Shown: positions 32,766 to 41,095, counted from the first letter of the stretch. The stretch is 46,029 nucleotides of DNA from Betaproteobacteria bacterium (GCA_020055845.1 JAGVIV010000217.1:1-46029); one strand, 5' to 3'. The notes: generated by a model from the letters alone, not told the origin. Numbers and translations: made by a program.

Positions 32766-33656
32766 TTAACTTGCTTTGCTATTCAGCTTGTCCTGCAAGC
32801 TCGGTTTGCCCGTGCTCTTGGCCTTGCTTGCTGTACTGCCACCCTCATCGCCACTTTCCTGAAAAAACTCCTCCAACACATCTGGAATTTCATCCTCCGT
32901 TTCTTCAAATGCACCATTCATAAATCCTTCTCGTGCTGCTTGCTCCAGCGCCTCCTGGTCAAAGCCAACTGACTTCCTGGTTTCGTGCAGTGCTCGTGCA
33001 TTGGCAATGGCGTCTTCCAGCTTCATTCCATCCCGCGTTGTGATGTCCACGTAGTAAACCGCCGCACGATGGCTCAATGTGGTGGACTTGCCGCGTAGCC
33101 GCATGGTCAAAGGAAGGCAAGACAGCAAGGTTCCAGAAACGGCTTTGAAATAACTCAGCCGTGCCGCCAGTGTGCGGATTGAGTTGAATCCTGTTGTCCT
33201 GAAGATGAAACTGCCAAATGCATCTTCTTGTTCAGCGATCAGCACGTTGAGCCTGCAGTAGGGTTTACATCCGGCTTTGCCGCCCCAGTCACAGCTACTG
33301 GGAGAAGGGCAGGGGAGCGACTGCATTCCCTCAGCACTGATCCGTTTACAAGTTTCCCCATCGCCGATACAGACGGGTCTTCCTGTTGCACGATCAAACA
33401 AGCTGTACTCAGCTCGCAGGTTCAAATCAGGATCGTTAAAAATCAGTTGAATGGGGATGGAGCGAATCTTGCCGTCTGTTGCGGTGCGGATGGCTTTATC
33501 GAGTGGATGCAACACCCAGCCATCTTTGTTTTGTACGAGAGAGGTAATGGTGAACTGGTCATCTTTTTCAGGGAGACGTTTGCCATTCTTTTCTACAATT
33601 TTTCCGATACTGATACGCCCTACAACAGGCGGCGTAATTGCTAAGCCCTTAATCAT
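32766..33656 (-). CDS. Metal-binding / gp3-like protein of integrative elements
   Basis: The 296-residue protein has a Cys-rich block (CIGDGETCKRI, LPCPSPSSCDW, GCKPYCRLNV; about six Cys at residues 98-134) that should bind zinc or an Fe-S cluster. The flanks resemble the group annotated 'hydrolase or metal-binding protein' and phage gp3-like recombination directionality factors. The C-terminus is acidic and low-complexity. It sits between YqaJ and the clamp, a placement often seen in plasmids and ICEs. A role in recombination is probable; the exact reaction is unknown. Confidence 0.7.
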   Translation of the reverse strand: MIKGLAITPPVVGRISIGKIVEKNGKRLPEKDDQFTITSLVQNKDGWVLHPLDKAIRTATDGKIRSIPIQLIFNDPDLNLRAEYSLFDRATGRPVCIGDGETCKRISAEGMQSLPCPSPSSCDWGGKAGCKPYCRLNVLIAEQEDAFGSFIFRTTGFNSIRTLAARLSYFKAVSGTLLSCLPLTMRLRGKSTTLSHRAAVYYVDITTRDGMKLEDAIANARALHETRKSVGFDQEALEQAAREGFMNGAFEETEDEIPDVLEEFFQESGDEGGSTASKAKSTGKPSLQDKLNSKAS

Positions 33657-33670
33657 GGTGAACTCCTAAA

Positions 33671-33704
33671 TAGAAAAGCCCACCCCGATTCCGCAGGGTG
33701 GGCT
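33671..33704 (-). terminator. Terminator-like hairpin just before a ribosome-binding site
   Basis: On the minus strand AGCCCACCC pairs perfectly with GGGTGGGCT (plus 33677-33685 and 33696-33704), then TTTTCTATTT leads directly to AGGAG and the ATG at 33656. It may end yqaJ transcription or act as an attenuator for the next gene. Confidence 0.78.
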
Positions 33705-33737
33705 GATAAATGGTTTCCCCCGGAACAGGGTGTTGAT

Positions 33738-34736
33738 TCAGACTGAAATCAAAAAACGTCGACTGCCAGACTTCGGCAATGGATAGCGTTTCAGTAGTTG
33801 GGGCTGGTCAATGAGTAACTTGGGCACATCCAAAACAACACTGTCCTTGCTGCGCTTCCAGCTCACTTCGCCGTTCTCGAATGTAGCTTTGCTGGCATTG
33901 CCCATGCGTTGTTGAATTTTTTGCTTTAACTGTGCTTCAGATTTTTCCTGCTCATACAGAACTTCTCTAACAGCGAGCAAATCTGCAAAGGCCGCAACCA
34001 TGTCAGCGTCATCAGACAAGTCCAATGTATTGCCATCGTCACTTGGGAATAGAGCCTGCAAAGCAGTAGCGGCAGAATCAGAACCGTCAGCGGGAGGAGG
34101 TGTGTCCGTTTCAACGTAATGCCAGAACTTTCCTTCCAACTCAATCAGCCTAGAAATTAAAGCGTCATCCCGTTCAATCCGAAAAGTCTGAAACTCATTT
34201 CCGCATACCAGCACTGCCACATCGGCAGCTTGTTTGCCCGTGACTGCGAGTTGGTGATGTACTTGTAGCTGTACATATTCCGGCACCCCCTCTCGCCACA
34301 GCTTCGCCCCGTTCATGCCTGCCGTCTTACATTCGAGGATTTGTACCTCAGGCACACCAATGACTTCCCGATCAATATTCGCCAGCATCCATGCATGCTC
34401 AGGATGTTGAAGCACTGCATTGATCTTCCTGATACGGTTCCCCGATTTCTTGGTGTAATGCGCTGCTACAAACGCCTCCAGCAATGTGCCCCAGAACATC
34501 GGGCTGCTGTCGTCATTCGGATCAATCTGGGGCAAGGCACCGCCACGGCCAGTTTTTACCATCCATAATTCCAGCTGAGACTGATAGGGATTAAGCCCGA
34601 CGGATGCAGCTGCATCGCTGCTGCCAATGCCGGTCTTTCTGACCTCTAGCCAATCATCCCTGCTCAGTTCATTTGTTTTGACCAGCTTTAGTGCCGGACG
34701 AGGTTTGCTGCTTGCTACTGACACAGCTGCTTTCAT
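33738..34736 (-). CDS. YqaJ-family phage-type exonuclease
   Basis: The 332-residue protein has the lambda-exonuclease/YqaJ motifs: WLEVRKTGIGSSDAAASVG at the N-terminus, GTLLEAFVAAHY, ANIDREV with the Asp, VQILECKTAG with ExK, and QLQVHHQLAVTG. It should digest one strand of duplex ends for annealing-type recombination. GGAGGT precedes two adjacent ATGs, and the second (34736) has the better spacing. No Bet or RecT annealing protein is evident; the neighbouring DUF932 protein is a candidate partner by position only. Confidence 0.87.
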   Translation of the reverse strand: MKAAVSVASSKPRPALKLVKTNELSRDDWLEVRKTGIGSSDAAASVGLNPYQSQLELWMVKTGRGGALPQIDPNDDSSPMFWGTLLEAFVAAHYTKKSGNRIRKINAVLQHPEHAWMLANIDREVIGVPEVQILECKTAGMNGAKLWREGVPEYVQLQVHHQLAVTGKQAADVAVLVCGNEFQTFRIERDDALISRLIELEGKFWHYVETDTPPPADGSDSAATALQALFPSDDGNTLDLSDDADMVAAFADLLAVREVLYEQEKSEAQLKQKIQQRMGNASKATFENGEVSWKRSKDSVVLDVPKLLIDQPQLLKRYPLPKSGSRRFLISV

Positions 34737-34754
34737 CATTACCTCCGTTGAAAT

Positions 34755-34788
34755 GAAAACGCCCCGAGAGAAATTCTCCCGAGGCGTT
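34755..34788 (-). terminator. Terminator-like hairpin upstream of the YqaJ gene
   Basis: On the minus strand AACGCCTCGGGAG pairs with CTCTCGGGGCGTT with two G-U wobbles, which fits RNA made from this strand. TTTTC follows, then ATTTCAACGGAGGT and the start. It lies between the DUF932 stop and the YqaJ start. Confidence 0.78.
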
Positions 34789-34873
34789 ATCTGTTGTGGT
34801 CAAAGACCAGTGCGCTGAGTTGTCAGATTTATTGTCCCCATCCCCTCAGCCAAAGAGACTTGTTGTTGTGTTG

Positions 34874-35845
34874 CTATGCTGCCAATGCCATCGCTTCTTC
34901 ATATGCCCGTTGCTTGATCTGCGCGCCCTGACCGAACCATGCACTGTCGAGTCGATTATCTTGCGATCGCGCACGACGATGAACATCAACAAACTCGGTG
35001 ACACCGTTGACCAATCCCCAGGCAGTACCCGCAGCAGACTTCAACTTGCTGCCACGGCCTTCACCGGAGTACAGGCCGTAGACCGTCTGGATCGCTTTCT
35101 GGTTGGGTTGCCCGTTGAGTGGCAGTGCGGGGTCGCCCAGCACATTGACGAGGTAGGACATGGCCTCAAACTTGTTTACTGGGCGATTAGACATGGCTTT
35201 GATGTTCGTCATAAATAGATCCCATGCACTCATGCCAAGCCCAAGCTCCTGTTTTACAGCGGCAGGGTCAAAGAGTGTGGAGTGAGGTACGCGGACAGCG
35301 CCCTTTCTTTCCCCGACAGCGCATTGGAGCGTGTTGTTGCACACGACGCGGACAGAGGTGAACTGAGCTGTAGTGGCAAGGCTTCCATCGCAGCTGGTAG
35401 CAAGCAACAGATAGGCATTAACCTTGTCGCCACCGGCCAGTATTGTTTCCTGTCCGGTCTTGGCTAATGCCCAGAGCTTTTTACCGCCCTTGAGTACCCC
35501 AGCTGTTTCCAACTCGAAGCCACCCACTGAAACGAGGTCACGATAGAATCCGAGCACATCTTTTGGTTGGACTACTTTGTAACGCTTGGATACAACAGAA
35601 AGTGCTTCGTTATTATCCGAGCGATACAACACGGTTGCATCGGGGTTGCTACGCAGATTGAGCAGATTGCCATCGCCATTGGCTGCGTTGAAAAGCACAT
35701 CGGTTTGCTTGATCTCAAAATCCATACCGGCTGATTTTTGCCAGACCTCGATAGGTTGGTTTTTTGGGAGTTGGTTGCCTAAGCCGTGCCAAGGGGTTTC
35801 ACCGACATAGGCCATGTCGTTTGCTGTGGCGAGATCGTGTGCCAT
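34874..35845 (-). CDS. DUF932 (phage/plasmid-like) protein
   Basis: The 323-residue protein begins AHDLATANDMAYVGETPWHGLG, the start of the DUF932/TIGR03299 family found in phages, plasmids and ICEs. Typical stretches are NNEALSVVSKRYKVVQP, VVCNNTLQCA and a C-terminal RARSQDNRLDSAWFGQG. The function is not established. I chose ATG 35845 (AAAAGGAAAT upstream); the open frame runs further up but lacks family similarity. It lies upstream of the YqaJ gene with a hairpin in between. Confidence 0.85.
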   Translation of the reverse strand: MAHDLATANDMAYVGETPWHGLGNQLPKNQPIEVWQKSAGMDFEIKQTDVLFNAANGDGNLLNLRSNPDATVLYRSDNNEALSVVSKRYKVVQPKDVLGFYRDLVSVGGFELETAGVLKGGKKLWALAKTGQETILAGGDKVNAYLLLATSCDGSLATTAQFTSVRVVCNNTLQCAVGERKGAVRVPHSTLFDPAAVKQELGLGMSAWDLFMTNIKAMSNRPVNKFEAMSYLVNVLGDPALPLNGQPNQKAIQTVYGLYSGEGRGSKLKSAAGTAWGLVNGVTEFVDVHRRARSQDNRLDSAWFGQGAQIKQRAYEEAMALAA

Positions 35846-35870
35846 GATGATTTCCTTTTCTAAAATGTAT

Positions 35871-35906
35871 GAATTAAATAAAGCCCTGCACGGATCGCGT
35901 GAGGGC
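35871..35906 (-). promoter_or_regulatory. Hairpin in the DUF932 leader
   Basis: On the minus strand GCCCTCACG pairs with CGTGCAGGGC (one bulge), loop CGATC, followed by T-rich TTTATTTAATTC. It is like the hairpins before the YqaJ and metal-binding genes, but 25 nt farther from the ribosome-binding site. Confidence 0.6.
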
Positions 35907-35973
35907 GTTGCGGATGATTTTAAGCAGTGATGAAGTGAAGCTTTGCGACTAAACAGATACGGCAATTTGCCAA

Positions 35974-36354
35974 TCAGTTATCGGACTTACCGAAGGTGTG
36001 ATCGCAATCTAAACAGTGGTAATTGCTCATGATGGTGTTATCTACGACTTCCCCTAACTTGGCTCCGGCTGCACACCCGGCACTGCCACCCACCACAGCG
36101 CCGAACAATGCTCCGATTAACCCGCCCACAGCGACACCAAGTGGTCCTGCGACCATTCCTGCCGTAGCACCGATTTCAGCGCCACTCATAGCGCCGATAT
36201 AGCCCGCTGCCCCTCCTGCAACTGTACCAATGGCACCACCAGTCTTTTTGGCATAGTTTAGTGACTCAATACGAGTCGAGTCGCATCTTGGGCAGATGAG
36301 TGGGGTTGATGAATCTTTGTGTTGCCCTTTTATAGTTACGTTTTCTTGTTGCAT
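35974..36354 (-). CDS. Glycine-zipper protein framed by CxxC pairs
   Basis: The 126-residue protein has CPRC near residue 21 and CLDC near the C-terminus. Between them is a long Gly/Ala-rich stretch (GGAIGTVAGGAAGYIGAMSG and on) with GxxxG repeats typical of membrane glycine zippers. The two CxxC pairs could form one zinc ribbon with the membrane hairpin inserted in its loop. ATG 36354 overlaps the end of the upstream gene. The function is unknown. Confidence 0.7.
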   Translation of the reverse strand: MQQENVTIKGQHKDSSTPLICPRCDSTRIESLNYAKKTGGAIGTVAGGAAGYIGAMSGAEIGATAGMVAGPLGVAVGGLIGALFGAVVGGSAGCAAGAKLGEVVDNTIMSNYHCLDCDHTFGKSDN

Positions 36355-36812
36355 GGTGTTTCCTTTTTGAATTGAATTTGGTTTTGGATTGCGGCATGAA
36401 CGGAGCGCACTTCCTCTTCCGATATGCCCTGTGTGAAGAATGCGGCAACTTCCTTTGCAAGCCATGAATCAGCTTCTGCCTGCGAAGGTGCATTGCCGTG
36501 TTGAAGGATGAACTCCCCGAACCACTTGCCGAACGGACTGCTGACTTCATAATCGAACACGCCAGGGTAGAGGTCGTCATTCGCCGATGCGGCTGCATTG
36601 CACAGTCGTATGGTCAGGGGCACGTAGCTCACCAGTGCATCCACCAGCTCAACGCAGCCTTTCCCCCATGTTTCGATCAGCACGTCATAGTTAGCAGGAA
36701 CGGCAGGGGCAGGACGAGCATCGTGCAGCCCTTCCATGAAGAAGGCAGCGGTGATGAGCATCTGAGGCACATCACAATCCCTGCCGGAATTTCCCGATGA
36801 GTGATCAGACAT
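36336..36812 (-). CDS. Hypothetical protein, 158 residues
   Basis: No family is recognised. The protein is soluble and mostly helical, with WGKGCVELVDALVSYVPLTI and FGKWFGEFILQHG. Its start overlaps the WGR-ligase stop and its end overlaps the glycine-zipper gene start, so it is translated from the same mRNA. I prefer the ATG at 36812, which has GGGAAG 6 nt upstream; the ATG at 36818 has no spacing. Confidence 0.65.
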   Translation of the reverse strand: MSDHSSGNSGRDCDVPQMLITAAFFMEGLHDARPAPAVPANYDVLIETWGKGCVELVDALVSYVPLTIRLCNAAASANDDLYPGVFDYEVSSPFGKWFGEFILQHGNAPSQAEADSWLAKEVAAFFTQGISEEEVRSVHAAIQNQIQFKKETPCNKKT

Positions 36813-37902
36813 CGTCATCTTCCCGACCTTCCGGCTTGTACTTCAACTGACCGATGATGCATGCGGCTATATCCAAGTCCATGCGCTTGCCGTGATACAC
36901 CGGCTGGAAAAGACTGCCGCCCTTGTAGGCGTACAGATACTCCACTTCCACGATCTCACCCATTGCAGGAACATCATGGTTGGCTGGTATGGTTACGTTG
37001 CCGACCGGAATAAGCGGGGCGGAGTCGCCTTGATCGAACAAACCGATCTGCACGCTACGCTTGCCCACATTGATAGCCATCACACAACAACTGGCCGAAT
37101 CGGTGAACTTGAATTTGAGCCAGTCGCCTCCGCTGTTGGGACGGCCTGCTGTGACGAGGCTATTGATGCGTTTGAAGACGATCCCTTCGCGGTGTGCTGC
37201 CTTGACCTTGTTCCACAGGCTACGCTTTTCTTTCTGGGACACCGCAACGGGAACAGTCTTGATGTGACTGCATCCGGCTAGAACTGCTTCGGCAAGGTGC
37301 ATGCGTTGAATCCACGGTAGGGCGCAAATGGATTTGCCTTGGTGGACATGAAGATCGAACACGAAAAGGATGTCGCCGATGATTTCGCCGTCTACTCGAA
37401 TTGCGCCGCTATTGACTGAAATGGTTTGCAACTCATCCGCAAGAGCTTGGGGTAGGGGAACGTTAAGCCCTTTTCGGTTGATTCCGATGACACCATGATT
37501 ATCGGCATGGGCGGCACGTCGTTCGCCGTCCATCTTCTCCTGTGCAGTCCAAGCGTTATCTTCAATCTGCCGCATGGCTTCGGCTTCAGTGATGGGATTG
37601 AGCAGTTGCGGCATAAAGCCGGTTTTGAGACCGGCTGCGTCTGTGCATTGGTAGGGTGTGCCTGATACGGATGGGGTATAGCCTTTGGAGGTCTTCGATT
37701 GGAGGAGTTTGTTGTAAATCTTTCTGGCTGAATCCAAGTCAACTGGCGCGGATGTCTTGGTGCCGCTGGTCAGTGTTCCTCCACGGCGACCATAGCGGAA
37801 GTTGACGACATTACCACCGGGAACTGCAACGATCTCGGCGTGGTACTCCTTGTTGCTGCTACCCTCGGCGTAATACAGGTGGGTACTGGCGACTGCGTTC
37901 AT
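36805..37902 (-). CDS. WGR domain fused to an ATP-dependent DNA ligase-like domain
   Basis: The 365-residue protein has an N-terminal WGR domain (about 1-75: YYAEGSSNKEYHAEI...VVNFRYGRRGGTL) as in PARPs and some bacterial DNA-end proteins. A nucleotidyltransferase follows with motif I QEKMDGERR (KxDG, the AMP-accepting Lys), motif III VDGEIIGD, motif IV EGIVFKR and motif V DWLKFKF. The C-terminal part (GEIVEVEYLYAYKGG) resembles the ligase OB domain. WGR may bring the ligase to DNA ends or nicks. It heads the minus-strand module. Ligase function is inferred from motifs only. Confidence 0.8.
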   Translation of the reverse strand: MNAVASTHLYYAEGSSNKEYHAEIVAVPGGNVVNFRYGRRGGTLTSGTKTSAPVDLDSARKIYNKLLQSKTSKGYTPSVSGTPYQCTDAAGLKTGFMPQLLNPITEAEAMRQIEDNAWTAQEKMDGERRAAHADNHGVIGINRKGLNVPLPQALADELQTISVNSGAIRVDGEIIGDILFVFDLHVHQGKSICALPWIQRMHLAEAVLAGCSHIKTVPVAVSQKEKRSLWNKVKAAHREGIVFKRINSLVTAGRPNSGGDWLKFKFTDSASCCVMAINVGKRSVQIGLFDQGDSAPLIPVGNVTIPANHDVPAMGEIVEVEYLYAYKGGSLFQPVYHGKRMDLDIAACIIGQLKYKPEGREDDDV

Positions 37903-37916
37903 AATTTTTCTCCGGA

Positions 37917-37956
37917 ATAAAAAAGTCCACGACCGCCTGTGACGGAACGTGGACTT
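37917..37956 (-). terminator. Hairpin with U-run in the WGR-ligase leader
   Basis: On the minus strand AAGTCCACG (37948-37956) pairs perfectly with CGTGGACTT (37923-37931), with an inner CCG/CGG, then TTTTTTATT. GGAGAAAAATT and ATG 37902 follow within 20 nt. As no gene ends just upstream, this looks like an attenuator rather than a simple terminator. Confidence 0.72.
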
Positions 37957-37980
37957 GGGTTTGAAGTGTTGGGTTAGTCG

Positions 37981-38001
37981 ATTATCTGGATGGCAGATAA
38001 T
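37981..38001. promoter_or_regulatory. Palindrome ATTATCTG-N5-CAGATAAT
   Basis: This is a perfect 8-bp inverted repeat with a GATGG spacer, followed on the plus strand by TTTTATAAAA. It lies in the promoter region of the WGR-ligase gene and could be an operator, or a weak terminator for plus-strand transcripts. Confidence 0.5.
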
Positions 38002-38164
38002 TTTTATAAAAATGAGACGTGAATGGGCGGATTAAGCGCATACATTGCCCTGTCTCATATAGGTTATATGTTGCCAAGAATTTCTAGGATCGACTTTTTT
38101 CGACATAAAAGCAGGGCAGACCTGCTCCCTATTTCAATGTTTAGCATTCAAGTAAAATGGTGCA

Positions 38165-38344
38165 ATGGAAAATTACTATGCCAAGCAATTCAAAGTCGGC
38201 ACTGAAGTTAAAGTGCATGCTTTTAAGTCGATGCAGGAGCGTGATGCTTGGGTGCAGACGCATTATGATGAACTGGGAGCAAGACAATGTTCTGCGGTAG
38301 AAGCAAAGCAAATCGCTAATGCTGATAACTTCATCAAGCATTGA
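38165..38344 (+). CDS. Small hypothetical protein, 59 residues
   Basis: The frame begins MENYYAKQFKVGTEVKVHAF and ends NADNFIKH. It is mixed in charge with no membrane segment. Its TGA is immediately followed by the next gene's ATG, which supports that it is real. The ribosome-binding site is weak. It has no known family; its start MENYYAKQF resembles small ICE-borne proteins, but this is only an impression. Confidence 0.5.
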   Translation: MENYYAKQFKVGTEVKVHAFKSMQERDAWVQTHYDELGARQCSAVEAKQIANADNFIKH

Positions 38345-38740
38345 ATGACAACATTGGATAGATCAAAAATTTCAGTGATCAATTCCCCCTCGCTTGATGC
38401 TGAGCGTGGGACATGCGTTGCTTTGATTTATGCCCTCGTGGCTGAGCGCCTATCGGCTTTCTACGAACACCATCAATGGTTGACTGTCGCCCAAGGGGCA
38501 AGTCTCTGCTCTGAATGGTTGACTAGAAATAAGCGCAGCCTGCCAAATGACGTGCGCAAGCACTTATCCGCGTTGAGCGACCAGTTGGCCAAGCAGATCG
38601 CAGAATCTATTTCACGAGAAGCGGGACTTTTTATAGCGCATGAAATGATGGAATCGCTTGATCCAAACTATCAGTCTGAAATAAGTCAATCAATCATGGA
38701 GGAGTGCGAGCAAATGCTTGATAACAACTCTTTCTGTTAG
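38345..38740 (+). CDS. Hypothetical protein, 131 residues
   Basis: This helical soluble protein (LIYALVAERLSAFYEHHQWL, LSALSDQLAKQIAESIS) ends in a Cys. It directly abuts the small gene before it, so the two form a pair, divergent from the WGR-ligase module. No family is recognised. It is the last gene with accessory-region character; after it the core-like genes start. Confidence 0.55.
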   Translation: MTTLDRSKISVINSPSLDAERGTCVALIYALVAERLSAFYEHHQWLTVAQGASLCSEWLTRNKRSLPNDVRKHLSALSDQLAKQIAESISREAGLFIAHEMMESLDPNYQSEISQSIMEECEQMLDNNSFC

Positions 38741-39095
38741 TGCGTTCACTTTTTCCGGTGGCGAACGGCGGCTTTCCGGCAAGCAATTAGATAACTTGTA
38801 GTTCGGCTTTGTGCCATGAAGCGACGGACGGGGATGAGATTGACATGCTCCAAACCGGTCACTCGAGATTAACATATCAGATCACCAGTTAGTGGCTGGT
38901 GGTGAATTCATACAATGTGGAAATTTTGCAGAGTTGTAGATATCTATGCCATTTGCAGTCCGACCAGAACAACTACACGACTTTGATTAGACGACGGCTC
39001 CTTTCAAATTATTATCTTGCTAATTCTGTGCTAATTCTTGATTGCTATCTTCACAACCACGCGAATATCCGCGCTATTTGTAAGGAGCGATCATC
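38741..39095. other. Gap, probable right edge of the accessory region
   Basis: No gene is seen in 355 bp. It is AT-rich toward 39000-39080 and probably carries the PepSY promoter; AAGGAGCG stands before ATG 39096. No copy of tRNA-Arg(CCU) sequence or of the integrase-side repeat could be seen here, so no attachment site can be named. Confidence 0.4.
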
Positions 39096-39428
39096 ATGAA
39101 ACAAAAATACAATTTTTTGGCATTTGCCATTTTTTCAGTGGCTGCCATCGCAACCGCATACGCCGCAACTTCCTCAGAAAATGACGCGCTTGCAATTGCA
39201 TCGGCAAATGTCAGTCTGACTCAAGCCGTGACAACTGCCGAACAGCATGTCGGTGGAAAGGCGGCGCGCGCAGAATATGAGCATCACAAAGGGCAGTGGG
39301 TGTTTGATGTAGAGGTAGTGAAAGGCAAGCAGGTCATGGATGTGAAGGTTGATCCAATTAGCGGAAAAATCCTTTCCGCTGTTAAGGACGACACAGATCA
39401 TGATGATGCGCATGACAAAGAAGATTGA
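39096..39428 (+). CDS. Periplasmic PepSY-domain protein
   Basis: The 110-residue protein starts with a signal peptide (KQKYNFLAFAIFSVAAIATAYA-A). One PepSY domain follows (VSLTQAVTTAEQHVGGKAARAEYEHHKGQWVFDVEVV with VKVDPISGKIL). A His/Asp-rich tail (DDTDHDDAHDKED) could bind metal ions. PepSY proteins often accompany two-component systems or membrane proteins. It comes just before the two COG4705 genes and is likely cotranscribed. Confidence 0.85.
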   Translation: MKQKYNFLAFAIFSVAAIATAYAATSSENDALAIASANVSLTQAVTTAEQHVGGKAARAEYEHHKGQWVFDVEVVKGKQVMDVKVDPISGKILSAVKDDTDHDDAHDKED

Positions 39429-39508
39429 TCGAAATTAACACCCAGCGACTATGCCGTTTGGGTGGCTTTTTGATCAACGGCTCACTATCAATATCGGGAG
39501 AACGCCAA

Positions 39509-40285
39509 ATGAAAACCCTAACGCGCGACGGCGCAATACAGATGCTGAATAAGGTTCCTGATGTCACCCTCTATTTCTGGATCATCAAGATTATGTGCAC
39601 CACTGTCGGCGAAACCGCTGCAGATTTTTTGAACGTTGATTTACAGTTCGGATTGGCTGCTACTTCCGCCGTGACTAGTGTCCTGCTGGCTGTTTTTATG
39701 GTCATGCAACTGCGCAGTAAAAAATATGTGCCGTGGTTATATTGGGTTGTGGTGGTGCTGATCAGCACTGTCGGAACGCTGATAACGGACAATCTCGTGG
39801 ATAATTTCGGTGTTGCGCTGGAAACTACGACCATCGCATTTAGCCTTGCACTCGTGGCAACCTTTGCAGCGTGGTACATCAGCGAAAAAACCTTATCTAT
39901 TCACTCCATATTTACAAGAAAGCGAGAGCTATTTTACTGGGCGGCAATATTGTTCACGTTTGCGCTCGGTACGGCAGCTGGCGACCTAGTGGCAGAAGGA
40001 TTGAGTCTGGGTTACGCGAAATCTGCCTTGATGTTTGCGGGCATGATAGGAATCGTAATGACGGCCTACTACGGCTTCAAGGCAAATGCCATTGCAGCAT
40101 TCTGGGTGGCTTATATTTTGACCAGACCGCTGGGCGCATCGTTAGGCGATTATTTAATGCAGCCAAATGCGAATGGCGGTATTGGTTTGGGAGCTGCCTT
40201 CACGAATGCAGTCTTTTTTATAGGCATCATAGGCTTGGTAATTTATTTGACTGTCACACGTCAAAAAATAGGGGAACAAACATGA
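39509..40285 (+). CDS. COG4705-type membrane protein, copy 1
   Basis: The 258-residue inner-membrane protein has about eight hydrophobic segments. It shows internal repeats with the pattern VPDVTLYFWIIKI, TVGETAADFL, and TRPLGASLGDYL, characteristic of the uncharacterised COG4705 family. The repeated G-D and E-T-A-D pairs within membrane segments suggest an ion path, but transport is unproven. I use ATG 39509, where similarity to copy 2 begins. It overlaps copy 2 by ATGA. Confidence 0.82.
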   Translation: MKTLTRDGAIQMLNKVPDVTLYFWIIKIMCTTVGETAADFLNVDLQFGLAATSAVTSVLLAVFMVMQLRSKKYVPWLYWVVVVLISTVGTLITDNLVDNFGVALETTTIAFSLALVATFAAWYISEKTLSIHSIFTRKRELFYWAAILFTFALGTAAGDLVAEGLSLGYAKSALMFAGMIGIVMTAYYGFKANAIAAFWVAYILTRPLGASLGDYLMQPNANGGIGLGAAFTNAVFFIGIIGLVIYLTVTRQKIGEQT

Positions 40286-41040
40286 ACGACACAACCAAAA
40301 ATGCGTTGAGCAAAGTACCAGAGGTAACCTTACTCTTCTGGATCATCAAAATCGCTGCAACAACGTTGGGCGAAACGGGGGGCGATGCAGTATCCATGTC
40401 GATGCACCTGGGTTATCTTATTGGTACGGTTATTTTCGCAGCAATTTTTCTTGTGGCCGTGGCTATCCAGATCAAGGCAAAGGGGTTTCATCCATTGCTG
40501 TATTGGACGACCATCATTGCAACTACCACGGTGGGCACTACTTTGGCGGATTATGCAGACCGTTCGCTTGGTATCGGCTATGCAGGTGGTTCATCACTCT
40601 TGCTAATTCTACTGATGGCGTCTCTGGCTATCTGGTACCGAAGCTTAGGCTCGGTATCAGTCGTGAGTATAAGTTCTACCAAGGCCGAAGTATTCTATTG
40701 GGTCACAATCATGTTTTCTCAGACACTAGGCACTGCACTGGGCGACTGGACGGCTGATACGGCAGGTCTTGGTTATGAGGGGGGAGCTATAGTATTTGGC
40801 GCGCTGCTGTTACTCGTTGCTGCGGCTTATTTCTGGACTAAGCTATCTCGTATCATACTGTTTTGGACTGCATTCATACTCACCCGCCCACTGGGTGCTG
40901 TTGTAGGCGATTTTCTGGACAAACCAATTGATGCCGGTGGGCTGGCATTAAGTCGCTACACTGCGTCGGCATTACTCCTAGTATTTATTGTGGCCTGCAT
41001 CTTGATCTTCGAACATCGGGCAGCCAAAAAAACTCATTGA
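40282..41040 (+). CDS. COG4705-type membrane protein, copy 2
   Basis: This is a 252-residue paralogue of the gene before it: VPEVTLLFWIIKI, TLGETGGDAV and TRPLGAVVGDFLDKP align with copy 1. The ATGA overlap shows coupled translation, so the two may form a heterodimer. A 15-bp perfect hairpin follows at 41096. The function is unknown; PepSY and a two-component system nearby suggest an envelope or metal response. Confidence 0.82.
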   Translation: MNDTTKNALSKVPEVTLLFWIIKIAATTLGETGGDAVSMSMHLGYLIGTVIFAAIFLVAVAIQIKAKGFHPLLYWTTIIATTTVGTTLADYADRSLGIGYAGGSSLLLILLMASLAIWYRSLGSVSVVSISSTKAEVFYWVTIMFSQTLGTALGDWTADTAGLGYEGGAIVFGALLLLVAAAYFWTKLSRIILFWTAFILTRPLGAVVGDFLDKPIDAGGLALSRYTASALLLVFIVACILIFEHRAAKKTH

Positions 41041-41095
41041 TGTATTACGAAACCATGAGACTAATTGGGTGCGGAAGCAATATGAAACACGCTAC

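Noticed and set aside
12816-39095. A duplicated tRNA-Arg segment marking both ends of the island
   Set aside because: No second copy of any tRNA part was found at the right side by eye.
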